Translations under genes and position numbers: made by a program | Shown: positions 48,873-57,911 of the stretch, piece after piece | Layout of the letters: every line of letters begins with the position of its first letter | How positions within the stretch are numbered: position 1 is the first letter of the stretch | Assembly: GCF_023824315.1 (NCBI RefSeq) | Contig: NZ_CP098732.1 | Span: 1,674,001 to 1,738,000, forward strand | Length of the DNA: 64,000 bases | DNA from: Acinetobacter tibetensis | Lineage (GTDB): Bacteria > Pseudomonadota > Gammaproteobacteria > Pseudomonadales > Moraxellaceae | Reading direction: 5' to 3' | The notes under the pieces: generated by a model | Told to the model about the DNA's origin: nothing | The model's input: only the letters and a program-made list of their open reading frames with translations | Database searches by the model: none

Positions 48873-48915
48873 ATATCCTATTTGACATAAAACCATTTGA
48901 GATGCAATTATCCAA

Positions 48916-48949
48916 AATATTACTTTGCGCACAAAGTAATATTTTTGTA
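48916..48949 (+). terminator. Hairpin AATATTACTTTG...CAAAGTAATATT
   Basis: AATATTACTTTG (48916-48927), loop CGCA, CAAAGTAATATT (48932-48943), then TTTTG. A good terminator left behind the decayed DJ-1 gene. Confidence 0.7.
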
Positions 48950-49072
48950 GAATAACGGCAGAATTATAGAAGTACAAATTATTGGAATTTTTTAAAATGA
49001 ATCGTTCTATAGATATTTTATTGAAAATAAAAAAATGGGGAACGCTAACTTTATGATGAAAGCCAATAAAGA

Positions 49073-49279
49073 AAAAACTTCCAAGAATTAAGAAATGCTT
49101 TGCCAGAATATGTTGATATTTTTTATGCGCTCAAAGTTAATCCGAACCTATCGGTTGTCAAATTAATTAAGTCTTACGGCGGCAACACAGAAGTATGTTT
49201 TAACGATGGCGACATGATCCTCGGCTCACTTTATCAGAACCAATTCAGTCGACTGATGAACAAGCCGGTTGCTTTCTAA
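49073..49279 (+). pseudogene. Decayed PLP decarboxylase (LysA/ornithine decarboxylase-like) fragment
   Basis: The frame reads NFQELRNALPEYVDIFYALK then VNPNLSVVKLIKSYGGNTEV. This matches the N-terminal part of fold-III PLP decarboxylases, including the A-L-K lysine that binds PLP and the K-x-N-P-N strand. It ends after only about 67 codons, lacks a start and lacks the whole C-terminal half. Which decarboxylase it came from cannot be told. Confidence 0.6.
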
Positions 49280-49309
49280 ACCCAATTATTGTCCTTTGAC
49301 TATTCTACT

Positions 49310-49479
49310 TGGAACAAGTTGATTATTTGTTGGTGATAAATTTCGCTCAAAGTCCCAGTATTTAGGAAGCAATGCAAAAGTAAGCGGGTACGAAGGTGGT
49401 CATCACTTACATTTAGAAAACTTAAGTCACGAGATGATTTTGGATATCAAATCCTCTTTTGCAAATCATTGATAACTAT
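49310..49479 (+). pseudogene. Possible decayed gene segment before rpe
   Basis: One frame from about 49310 reads LEQVDYLLVINFAQSPSI, stop, EAMQK, stop, AGTKVVITYI. The pattern looks protein-like (strand, helix, strand), somewhat like the nucleotide-binding half of PfkB-type sugar kinases, but it is interrupted by stops and too short to assign. Recorded as a possible remnant only. Confidence 0.25.
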
Positions 49480-49500
49480 TTTTATATTTAGGCTCTTTAT

Positions 49501-50178
49501 ATGAATGACATTTGGATTGCTCCCTCAATTCTAGCAGCAAATTTCGCCCGTTTAGGTGAAGAAGTGAAGTCGGTATTAGATTCTGGTGCAGATATGATTC
49601 ACCTTGATATTATGGACAATCACTATGTTCCCAACTTAACCATGGGGGCCCAAGTTTGTTCTGCACTTAGATCTGAAGGAATTCAAGCACCGATAGATGT
49701 GCATCTCATGGCTTCACCAGTGGATTCCTTGATCGTTGATTTTGCAAAAGCGGGTGCAAACTATATCTCTATTCACCCTGATGCCACTATCCATTTAGAT
49801 CGTTCAATTCAGCTCATTAAAGACCTAGGATGCAAAGCTGGTTTGGTGTTCAACCCAGCAACTTCGCTTGATTCATGCAAGTATCTGATGGATAAAATCG
49901 ATTTAATGCTCATTATGTCGGTAAATCCAGGATTTGGCGGACAAAAATTTATACCTGCTGTTCTTCCTAAAATTGCTGAGGCACGAAAGTTAATCGATTC
50001 AAGTGGTAGAAATATTCGTCTTGAAGTGGATGGTGGCGTGAATGCGAGTAATATCGCTGAAATTGCTAAATGGGGCGCAGATACATTCGTAGCTGGAACG
50101 GCGATCTTCAATACTTCTAATTATCAAGAAGCTATTTCAGAAATGAAAAATGCTGCGAATCATAATCGAATTAGCTAA
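49501..50178 (+). CDS. Ribulose-phosphate 3-epimerase family protein
   Basis: 225 aa, TIM barrel. [17 protein letters not shown] at the N-terminus, [16 protein letters not shown] (metal ligands His/Asp, near 34-49), VHLMASPVD near 72, [14 protein letters not shown] near 139, and [11 protein letters not shown] near 176 are all diagnostic. It converts ribulose-5-phosphate and xylulose-5-phosphate; an allulose-6-phosphate epimerase role is the alternative. AGG stands 10 bases before the ATG. First gene of a three-gene unit with hemE and marR; it may be an additional copy. Confidence 0.85.
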   Translation: MNDIWIAPSILAANFARLGEEVKSVLDSGADMIHLDIMDNHYVPNLTMGAQVCSALRSEGIQAPIDVHLMASPVDSLIVDFAKAGANYISIHPDATIHLDRSIQLIKDLGCKAGLVFNPATSLDSCKYLMDKIDLMLIMSVNPGFGGQKFIPAVLPKIAEARKLIDSSGRNIRLEVDGGVNASNIAEIAKWGADTFVAGTAIFNTSNYQEAISEMKNAANHNRIS

Positions 50179-50206
50179 ATCCCCATCTATATAATTAGAG
50201 TCTCAA

Positions 50207-51271
50207 ATGACAAACTTTGCACCGCTTAAAAATACTAACTTTATTAGAGCCTTACAAAAACAACCCTTAGATCGAACACCAATCTGGATGATGCGCCAAG
50301 CTGGGCGCTATCTTCCTGAATATCGAGCAGTACGTAAAATGGCAGGAAATTTCATTAATTTGATGAAAACACCTGACTATGCAACTGAAGTAACTTTGCA
50401 GCCTATTCGACGTTATGATTTAGATGCAGCGATTGTATTTTCTGATATTTTGACTATTCCTGATGCAATGGGCTTAGGTTTATATTTTGAAGAAAATCAT
50501 AGGCCTAAATTCAAAAACCCTATACGTTCTGAACAAGCGATCAATAATTTAGAGATTCCTTCCCAAGAATCTTTATCTTATGTATATCAAACAGTCAGCC
50601 AATGCCGTCATGAGCTCAATGGTCAAGTTCCACTGATTGGTTTTTCTGGAAGTCCGTGGACATTGGCTTGTTATATGGTCGAGGGACAGGGTTCAAAAGA
50701 TTTTATAATTATAAAAAGTATGCTTTATAGCAACCCGAAAATCTTACATCAATTACTAGAAAAAAATGCTCAAGCCGTTGTACAGCATCTTAAATGTCAG
50801 GTGGAGGCTGGTGCACAGGCCATCATGATTTTTGATACGTGGGGAGGGTTACTAAGTCGAGCTGCTTATCAAGAGTTTTCTCTCAGGTACATTACCTTTA
50901 TTTTAGATATTTTAAAAAACCAGTTAGGTGAGCGTTCAGTTCCTTCAATTGTCTTTACAAAAGGAGGTGGTCAATGGCTTGAAGAAATGGCAGGATGTGG
51001 AGCTAATGCTTTAGGACTCGACTGGATGACTGATCTGGATTTAGCACGTCAGCGAGTGGGTTCTAAAGTTGCCTTACAAGGTAATCTCGACCCCGCAGTA
51101 TTACTTGCCCCTGATTCTGTCATTCAAAACGAAGTGAATAAAGTCATGACATCTTTTTACGGAAAACAAAAAGATGATACAGGTTTTGTGTTTAACTTGG
51201 GGCATGGAATTTCGAAGGAAACAAACCCAGATTCGGTGTCCGTGTTAATTGAGGCTGTTCATCGTTTTTAA
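50207..51271 (+). CDS. hemE: Uroporphyrinogen III decarboxylase HemE
   Basis: Decarboxylates uroporphyrinogen III to coproporphyrinogen III in haem synthesis. 354 aa, full family length. [16 protein letters not shown] (near 25-40) holds the catalytic Arg, [13 protein letters not shown] (near 84) the key Asp and [12 protein letters not shown] (near 147) the conserved Tyr. All expected residues are present, so the enzyme should be active. It is 28 bases after the epimerase gene and 19 before the MarR gene. Whether it is the only hemE is not visible. Confidence 0.9.
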   Translation: MTNFAPLKNTNFIRALQKQPLDRTPIWMMRQAGRYLPEYRAVRKMAGNFINLMKTPDYATEVTLQPIRRYDLDAAIVFSDILTIPDAMGLGLYFEENHRPKFKNPIRSEQAINNLEIPSQESLSYVYQTVSQCRHELNGQVPLIGFSGSPWTLACYMVEGQGSKDFIIIKSMLYSNPKILHQLLEKNAQAVVQHLKCQVEAGAQAIMIFDTWGGLLSRAAYQEFSLRYITFILDILKNQLGERSVPSIVFTKGGGQWLEEMAGCGANALGLDWMTDLDLARQRVGSKVALQGNLDPAVLLAPDSVIQNEVNKVMTSFYGKQKDDTGFVFNLGHGISKETNPDSVSVLIEAVHRF

Positions 51272-51290
51272 TTTTTTCAGGACATAACAG

Positions 51291-51728
51291 ATGAGTTCGA
51301 TGCTAGATACATTTAATTTTGACAAAATGCTCTGTTTTACACTGTATTCGACGACGAATGCTATGATGCGAAACTACACCAAACCATTATCTGAACTTGG
51401 AATAACATATCCTCAACTTCTGGTGTTGGCTGCTCTTTGGAATCAAAATCACTTGTCATCTAGCGAACTGAGTGAGCAAACTTTGTTTGATCTTGGTTCA
51501 CTCACACCGATCATTAAACGACTTGAAAAAGCGGGTTTTATTGTAGTAGCTGTAGATACTCTTGATCGTCGCCGTAAATATATTTCATTAACCGAATCTG
51601 GTCAGGATTTAAAAGGTCCTGTCGCAAAAATCTTCCAAGATACCAAGTGCAAACTCAATCTTGATGAAAATGAAGTGGATTCGACTTTAAAAGTCTGTGC
51701 AAAAATTAAATGTGAACTCAAGCTTTAG
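51291..51728 (+). CDS. MarR-family regulator, OhrR-like
   Basis: 145 aa. LCFTLYSTTNAMMRNYTKPL (near 15-34) with Cys in the OhrR sensing position, followed by LGITYPQLLVLAALW and a winged helix (SSELSEQTLFDLGSLTPIIK). OhrR proteins respond to organic peroxides by oxidising that cysteine. It is the third gene of the rpe-hemE unit, which would place haem synthesis under a peroxide-responsive repressor if it is autogenous. That link is inferred from layout. Confidence 0.78.
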   Translation: MSSMLDTFNFDKMLCFTLYSTTNAMMRNYTKPLSELGITYPQLLVLAALWNQNHLSSSELSEQTLFDLGSLTPIIKRLEKAGFIVVAVDTLDRRRKYISLTESGQDLKGPVAKIFQDTKCKLNLDENEVDSTLKVCAKIKCELKL

Positions 51729-51756
51729 ACATGTTAGCTATTAAATTGTAAATATA

Positions 51757-51823
51757 AAGTAGCTGAACCTGATCTATAACCTGAGTCTCAATACAACCAA
51801 GTTTGATCCTGTATCAGCTACTT
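51757..51823. repeat. Inverted repeat between convergent genes
   Basis: AAGTAGCTGA at 51757-51766 and its inverse at 51814-51823 with a 47-base loop. It lies between the convergent marR and Ior genes. The loop is too long for a usual terminator. Confidence 0.4.
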
Positions 51824-51844
51824 ATTTAGATAAATCCCTTTCCT

Positions 51845-54800
51845 TTATTCATGTTCTTTACGAAGACTCAATGAAAGTTCATCCCAACGTTGTATCGCCG
51901 TGTCCATCGCTTGCATTTTAACATGACCAAAACCGCGTACATCTGCTGGTAATTGAGCGATTTGCTCAGCAATAGATAAGTCATAACTTTCAGGTGCAGA
52001 GCTAATGGCTTTGACAAATGCGATATAACGATCACGCCACGCATGTTCTTTTTGACGTTCTTGTTGTAAAGCAAATGGATCAAGGAATGTTTCTCTAAGC
52101 CACTGTAATCGACCAAGAATCATCATTGGAATACGCATCCAATATCCGAAAGCACGTTTGCGTATAGCACTATGAGCACCCAAAGCAGGAGGAGCTAAGT
52201 GATAGGTTAAACGTAGACCTTGACCGAACTGGTTTTCAATCGTTTGTTTAAAGCTTTTTCCTGTGAGTAAGCGTGCAACTTCGTATTCATCTTTATAGGC
52301 CATGACTCGATATAGCTGTGTCGCAATGGTTCCAGCGAGTTCTTCGGGCAATACTTTGGCAGCTTGTTCCACAAGTGTTCGATACTGAGTTGCATAATCT
52401 TGATTCCAATACTCGACCAGACGCGCAGAACGATCTTCAACGAGTTCGGCCAACGTGGTTGGTTTACGCGTTGTTGGTATGGTTGCAATAATGCGTTTGG
52501 CTAAGTCAGGGTCACTCATCAGATGACAACCGATGCGAAAAGCTTCAAGGTTTTTTTCAGCAGCCGTACCATTCAAATGGATTGCCTGCTCAATACTTTC
52601 ACGCTTCAACGGAATCTGACCTGCTTGCCAAGCCATGCCAAGTAATATCTGATTTGCAAAGATCGCATCACCCAGCACTTGTGTGGCAATTCGTGTTGCA
52701 GGTAAAGATGTGAGTTTTCCTTGTGCGGTTCGACCACGAAGTCGATGAATCAAATCTGTAATTGGGGCATACCAATCACGAGACCCAAGGAAATCAGAAG
52801 TAGGGGAACCATCTTCATTGACGATGACAACAGCATCCGCTTTTAAACGAGAAAGTGCTGCATTGCTGCCTGCGACAATGGCATCTGCACCGATTAATAA
52901 ATCACATTGACCCGCAGGGATTTTGGTTGCAGAGATTTGCTCATCTTCTGTCGCAAGTTGTATGTAGGAATAAACCGTGCCCCCTTTTTGGGCCAGTCCA
53001 GCCATATCCATGATACGTGCCGCCTTACCCTCCAAATGAGCAGCCATTCCCAATAAAGCACCTGCTGTCACCACACCTGTACCGCCAACACCACCGACCA
53101 TAATACGGATGGGTTGTTGATCCAGTTCAGGAAGGATGGGTTTTTCTGGCCAGCCAGCTTCTATACCTTTAAATATTTCTGGACGTTTCATATCGCGGGT
53201 ATGCACCGTCACAAAACTTGGACAGAAACCTTCGACACAAGAAAAGTCTTTGTTACAACTGCTTTGATTGATTTGACGTTTCGTTCCTAACGCTGTTTCA
53301 ACAGGTTCGATAGATAAACAGTTGGACTTTTTAGAACAGTCGCCGCAACCTTCACAAATCTCACTATTGATAAAAACTCGCTCTGCAACATCGGGATAAG
53401 CATTGCGTTTACGACGACGACGTTTTTCACTGGCACAGGTTTGAACATAAATTAATGCTGTAACCCCAGAAATCTCACGTAATTTGCGCTGAACATCATC
53501 TAGTTCATTTCTGTGGTAAATCTCGACGTGAGATGCAATACCTTCTTCGGCATGAATCAACTCTGGTTCATCCGTGACGATCACTTGTTTTGTGATGCCT
53601 TCTGCATCAAGTTGTCGTGTTAGTTGTGCCACGCTAAGATGACCATCGACATGCTGTCCACCCGTCATGGCAACGGCATCATTGTAGAGAATTTTGTAGG
53701 TTATATTGAGTTTTGCAGCAATCGCTTGGCGGATGGCCAGATAACCTGAATGGAAATACGTTCCATCGCCTAGATTGGCAAAAATATGCTTTTCATTGGT
53801 GAAATGAGAAGCGCCAGCCCAACTCACGCCTTCACCACCCATTTGCGAGAACGTTTCTGTACCACGATCAAGTGAGACCGCAATAAAATGACAACCGATG
53901 CCACCTAATGCTCGACTACCTTCAGGTAAGGCAGTGGATGAATTGTGAGGGCAGCCGCTACAAAAGAAAGGTTTGCGTTCTGCAATATCCAGAACACGCC
54001 GTGACTCGTACTCTGCCTTTTGTAAGAGCTCAACTTTATTTTGAATTTGTGTTTTTAAACTTTCGGGAAGATCTAATTTTAAGAATCGAGCGGCCAACAT
54101 TTTTGCAATCGGTTCAGGTTGGAATTCATAGTGACCAATTAAAGGCGCTTCATCAATCGATGTACTCCATTCACCTTTACCATCACAGGCTTTACCGATG
54201 ATACGAGGGCGTTTGCCATCTGGCAGCGCATAGAGTTCATCTTTAATTTGTGCTTCAAGAATCGGGCGTTTTTCTTCTACAACAATCAGTTCTTCTAAAC
54301 CTTCGGCAAATTCACGAAGACCTTGCGGCTCTAAGGGCCAAATTAAAGCAACTTGATACACTCGAAGACCAAGCTGTTGGGCTGTTTCGCCTTCAATTCC
54401 GAGAATACGTAAGGCTTCAATCGTATCTAAATAACCTTTACCACTGGCTGCAATACCAATACGCGCATCAGCACAATGCCATGTCACCTGATTCAGTTCA
54501 TTTTCGCGCGCATAAGCCAATACAGCGGGTAAGCGATATTTATACAGACGTTCTTCTTGTTGAATGCCGTGATCTGGCCAACGAATATTGACACCATCTT
54601 CAGGCATTTGAACATTTTTAGGTAAAACAGGAGTAATTCGATCTAAATCCACATGAACAGAAGCAGAGGTTTCAACGATTTCACTGACTAACTTCATCGA
54701 CGTCCATACACCAGAAAAACGTGACATTGCGACCGCATGTACACCTAAATCAAGAATTTGTTGTATGGAAGTCGGGTAAAAAATTGGAATGCCGCAACCG

Positions 54801-55324
54801 ATCATGACATGTTCTGACTGGTGTGGAATACTCGAAGATTTACAAGAATGGTCATCCCCAAAGAAGGCAACCACACCACCTAACTCTGATGTTCCTGCAA
54901 GATTGGCATGACGGAGAACATCTCCAGAACGATCTACACCCGGACCTTTGCCATACCACCAAGCGGTCACACCATCGTATTTACCTTGACCTGCAAGGTT
55001 GGCTTGTTGAGTACCCCAAATTGCAGTAGCAGCGAGATCTTCATTTACGCCAGGTTGAAAAACCACATGATGGTCTTTGAGTATGCCTTCAACTTGCCAG
55101 AGAAAATTATCATAGTTTCCGACAGGGGAACCACGATAACCAGAAATAAAACCAGCAGTATGATAACCGTTTAAAGTATCTCGCCGTGTTTGCGCAAGGG
55201 GTAAACGCACCATGGCCTGAATACCTGTCATGTAAGCAGTACCGTCATCACTTAAATATTTATCTTCAAGCGATACATCCTTGGTTGGAATTTTATGTGG
55301 AGTAAATTTTGTCGCGATATTCAT
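51845..55324 (-). CDS. Fused indolepyruvate ferredoxin oxidoreductase family protein
   Basis: 1159 aa, thiamine diphosphate enzyme for oxidative decarboxylation of 2-oxo acids such as indolepyruvate or phenylpyruvate to acyl-CoA. Order: N-terminal pyrimidine-binding region to about 400; TPP domain near 435-640 (GCPHNSST, GDGTYFHSGYLAIRQ); ferredoxin-like cysteine cluster near 655-700 (CEGCGDCSKKSNC, then FSCVEGFCPS); gamma domain near 735-930 (VGGVGGTGVVTAGALLGMAA); then a C-terminal part. Alpha and beta subunits are thus on one chain. The divergent LysR gene is the likely regulator. Confidence 0.87.
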   Translation of the reverse strand: MNIATKFTPHKIPTKDVSLEDKYLSDDGTAYMTGIQAMVRLPLAQTRRDTLNGYHTAGFISGYRGSPVGNYDNFLWQVEGILKDHHVVFQPGVNEDLAATAIWGTQQANLAGQGKYDGVTAWWYGKGPGVDRSGDVLRHANLAGTSELGGVVAFFGDDHSCKSSSIPHQSEHVMIGCGIPIFYPTSIQQILDLGVHAVAMSRFSGVWTSMKLVSEIVETSASVHVDLDRITPVLPKNVQMPEDGVNIRWPDHGIQQEERLYKYRLPAVLAYARENELNQVTWHCADARIGIAASGKGYLDTIEALRILGIEGETAQQLGLRVYQVALIWPLEPQGLREFAEGLEELIVVEEKRPILEAQIKDELYALPDGKRPRIIGKACDGKGEWSTSIDEAPLIGHYEFQPEPIAKMLAARFLKLDLPESLKTQIQNKVELLQKAEYESRRVLDIAERKPFFCSGCPHNSSTALPEGSRALGGIGCHFIAVSLDRGTETFSQMGGEGVSWAGASHFTNEKHIFANLGDGTYFHSGYLAIRQAIAAKLNITYKILYNDAVAMTGGQHVDGHLSVAQLTRQLDAEGITKQVIVTDEPELIHAEEGIASHVEIYHRNELDDVQRKLREISGVTALIYVQTCASEKRRRRKRNAYPDVAERVFINSEICEGCGDCSKKSNCLSIEPVETALGTKRQINQSSCNKDFSCVEGFCPSFVTVHTRDMKRPEIFKGIEAGWPEKPILPELDQQPIRIMVGGVGGTGVVTAGALLGMAAHLEGKAARIMDMAGLAQKGGTVYSYIQLATEDEQISATKIPAGQCDLLIGADAIVAGSNAALSRLKADAVVIVNEDGSPTSDFLGSRDWYAPITDLIHRLRGRTAQGKLTSLPATRIATQVLGDAIFANQILLGMAWQAGQIPLKRESIEQAIHLNGTAAEKNLEAFRIGCHLMSDPDLAKRIIATIPTTRKPTTLAELVEDRSARLVEYWNQDYATQYRTLVEQAAKVLPEELAGTIATQLYRVMAYKDEYEVARLLTGKSFKQTIENQFGQGLRLTYHLAPPALGAHSAIRKRAFGYWMRIPMMILGRLQWLRETFLDPFALQQERQKEHAWRDRYIAFVKAISSAPESYDLSIAEQIAQLPADVRGFGHVKMQAMDTAIQRWDELSLSLRKEHE

Positions 55325-55527
55325 TTATTTCTCCTTGGAATTTTGTAGTTCGAGCTACTTTCTTTTCTCAACATCCCGTTGAATATTTGGAGTAAATGAC
55401 ATACTAGAAAAAAGATTGATCAGTTCATTTAGGACAATAAAAACTGCTCAATGTATGTACATTAATGTCATTGTGATTGATCCAGACTGGTGCAACAATG
55501 CGTAATTAAGAAAAACATATTTACGTT

Positions 55528-56466
55528 ATGCGCAAAAATCTTGATGGTGGATTACTCCATGCAATGCATGCTTTCCTAAAAGTCATTGATAGTGGAAGCT
55601 TTACCGCTGCCGCAGAGCAGATGGAACTGACAACAGCGCAAGTGTCCCGACTCATTAGTGAATTAGAAGGGCGTTTAGAAACAAAATTACTACAACGAAC
55701 CACAAGACAGCATGCGTTGACCGATATTGGTGCAACTTATGCAGAGCAATGCCGTCAAGTGCTGGCAATGGTGGAAGAAGCCGAAGCGCAGGCGATGGGA
55801 ATGGCGACCAAACCACAAGGGAAGTTACGTGTTTTGAGTATGGCCAGTTTTGGGCATCATTATGTGTCTCCAATGATGGCCGAGTTCTGTCAAACCTATC
55901 CAGAGCTTACAGTTGAGTACCGTACTTCGCAGAATGTCCCCGACCTTTTAGGTAAGGGAATTGATGTCAGTTTATATCTTACGGAATCTTTGGCTGACTC
56001 AAGATTTATGGCGCGTCAAATTGGGACAATATTTTCATTACTTTGTGCATCACCAACCTATTTAGAAAAATATGGCGAACCAAAATCATTAGATGATTTA
56101 CAAAAACACGCATGTTTAAGATTGGTGAACCCATCTATTACACCGCAATGGCATCTCGTCAGTGAAAACAGTTGTTCCTATCAAGTTGATATTACAGGGC
56201 CATTGATTGCAGATACACCAGAACTCTTACTGGACATGGTTCAACAAGATATGGGCATCGCATTGCTTCCAACCTTTACGGTGATTGAGGCGATACGTAC
56301 TGGCAGATTACGTCGCATTTTAGCGGATTGGAGATCACCTGATATTGGTGTTTATACCTTACTACCATCGCGTCATTTTATTGATGCTAAAACAAGAACA
56401 TGGTTAACGTGGGTTGAGCAGCATATTTCGCCTAAAATTCAGAGTGATACAAACTATTTTTTATAA
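55528..56466 (+). CDS. LysR-family regulator divergent from the oxidoreductase
   Basis: 312 aa, CrgA-like group: helix-turn-helix near residues 10-68 (SFTAAAEQMELTTAQVSRLI), then the effector domain. Starts 203 bases from the Ior start in opposite orientation, so it probably controls that gene. Inducer unknown; an aromatic amino or keto acid would be logical. Confidence 0.85.
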   Translation: MRKNLDGGLLHAMHAFLKVIDSGSFTAAAEQMELTTAQVSRLISELEGRLETKLLQRTTRQHALTDIGATYAEQCRQVLAMVEEAEAQAMGMATKPQGKLRVLSMASFGHHYVSPMMAEFCQTYPELTVEYRTSQNVPDLLGKGIDVSLYLTESLADSRFMARQIGTIFSLLCASPTYLEKYGEPKSLDDLQKHACLRLVNPSITPQWHLVSENSCSYQVDITGPLIADTPELLLDMVQQDMGIALLPTFTVIEAIRTGRLRRILADWRSPDIGVYTLLPSRHFIDAKTRTWLTWVEQHISPKIQSDTNYFL

Positions 56467-56685
56467 CCCTAATTTACGATTAAGCTCATTAAGGAAAGCA
56501 TTAAATAAAAAGTAGATTGACCACGAACCACAGTCATAAATAAGATGCCGGTAAAGATTGCTGCGTGCGTAGATTACGACATAACCAATATTATGTTCAT
56601 TTGTGTACTCGGCACCGTGAATATAATTTTACTAGGATTCACAAGGCTGAGCTGTTTTGAGCTATTTATCAAATGAGCACAACCT

Positions 56686-56728
56686 CTAGTCATTTAGAAA
56701 AAATGATGGGCTTTTTCTAAATGACTAG
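56686..56728. repeat. 17-bp perfect hairpin
   Basis: CTAGTCATTTAGAAAAA (56686-56702) and its exact inverse at 56712-56728 with a nine-base loop. It can terminate the minus-strand operon that ends at 56787, although no long U-tail follows. The surrounding 390 bases from 56467 hold no gene apart from the truncated reductase start. Confidence 0.6.
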
Positions 56729-56786
56729 CATCAATTCAAGCTTGACGAAACAGTGTCTATAAAATCGTTTGCTGTTTATCCAGTAT

Positions 56787-56843
56787 TCATTTAGCTTCTT
56801 GTGAGACATTTAAACCTGTTTGACCAAACAATTGATCATTCAT
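56787..56843 (-). pseudogene. Truncated aldo/keto reductase start, 18 codons
   Basis: GGAG stands 7 bases before an ATG that opens MNDQLFGQTGLNVSQEAK and stops. F/L-G-x-T-G-L-x-V-S is the N-terminal signature of aldo/keto reductases. The gene is therefore cut after its first strand. It starts 15 bases after the zinc-type dehydrogenase, as a third gene of that operon would. Confidence 0.55.
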
Positions 56844-56857
56844 ATTTATCTCCGATC

Positions 56858-57856
56858 TTATTCAGAAATTTTTAAGATGACTTTACCTTTTGCTCGTCCA
56901 GTATTTACATATTGGAGCGCTTCTTTAATTTGAATAAATTCATAGACTTGGTCAACTACGGGTTTAATTTTTCCAGCTTCGACCAATTGGGAAATTTTTG
57001 AGAGCTGCTGACCATTCGGCTGCATAAACAAAAATGAATAGGTAACGCCACGTTTTTTTGCTTTATTGCGAATTGACCAACTTAAAAGCGGGATAACACA
57101 TTTCAATAACCAGTTGACTTGAATTGCCTCAGCAAAAGCACGATCAGGCGGACCAGAAATACTGATAAGTCGTCCACCACGTTTAAGAATATTCAGAGAC
57201 TTCTCTAAAGTTTTTCCACCTTGCGTATCTAACACCACGTCATAGTCTTTAAGCTCTTGCTCAAAGTCCGTCGTTTTATAGTCAATAATGATATCGGCGC
57301 CTAGTTCTCTAACCCAACGAGCATTTTTACCACTTGTCGTTGTAGCAACAGTTGCACCTAGATGTTTAGCAAGCTGAATCGCAATTGAACCCACACCACC
57401 TGAACCTGCATGAATCAGTACTTTTTGTCCGGCCTGAACTTTCGCAATTTCGACCAGAGCTTGCCATGCCGTCAACGAAACAAGCGGGAGAGAAGCCGCC
57501 AGTTCCATAGAAATATTTTGAGGTTTAAGTGCAAGTGAAGACTGTTGAACCACAGTATATTCAGCAAAAGCACCGTTTAAATCTGTCTTGGCATAGACTT
57601 CATCTCCGGCTTTAAACTGTGTAACGTTCGATCCAACTTCTACGACTGTACCTGCAAAATCATTGCCTAAAATAAAAGGAAATTGAACGGGCAGAATTGC
57701 TTTAAGTTCACCCTCTAAAACTTTTAAGTCGAGAGGGTTAATACTTGCAGCATGAACTTTAACAAGCACAGCGTCTGCTGTCAGTGGTGGTTGAGATTGT
57801 TCATTGAGCTGTACGTCATCAATGTTGCCATAACGGCTAATGTAGGCTGCTTTCAT
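56858..57856 (-). CDS. NADP-dependent quinone oxidoreductase-like alcohol dehydrogenase
   Basis: 332 aa, medium-chain dehydrogenase/reductase. N-terminal MKAAYISRYGNIDDVQLNEQ, GNDFAGTVVEVGSNV near 65, and the NADP-binding HAGSGGVGSIAIQLAKHLGA near 148. The catalytic zinc cysteines of true alcohol dehydrogenases are missing, so it belongs to the zinc-free quinone oxidoreductase/YhfP side. Second gene behind the SDR, 55 bases apart. Confidence 0.85.
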   Translation of the reverse strand: MKAAYISRYGNIDDVQLNEQSQPPLTADAVLVKVHAASINPLDLKVLEGELKAILPVQFPFILGNDFAGTVVEVGSNVTQFKAGDEVYAKTDLNGAFAEYTVVQQSSLALKPQNISMELAASLPLVSLTAWQALVEIAKVQAGQKVLIHAGSGGVGSIAIQLAKHLGATVATTTSGKNARWVRELGADIIIDYKTTDFEQELKDYDVVLDTQGGKTLEKSLNILKRGGRLISISGPPDRAFAEAIQVNWLLKCVIPLLSWSIRNKAKKRGVTYSFLFMQPNGQQLSKISQLVEAGKIKPVVDQVYEFIQIKEALQYVNTGRAKGKVILKISE

Positions 57857-57911
57857 TTGAAACCTCTATTTCTCGAAATTATTTTTAAAGTTTTATAGGC
57901 TTGGGTTTGTT

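Noticed and set aside
52207..54591. Several 65-113 aa frames inside the oxidoreductase gene on both strands
   Set aside because: All overlap a 1159-codon frame with clear TPP and Fe-S motifs; they are shadows of it.
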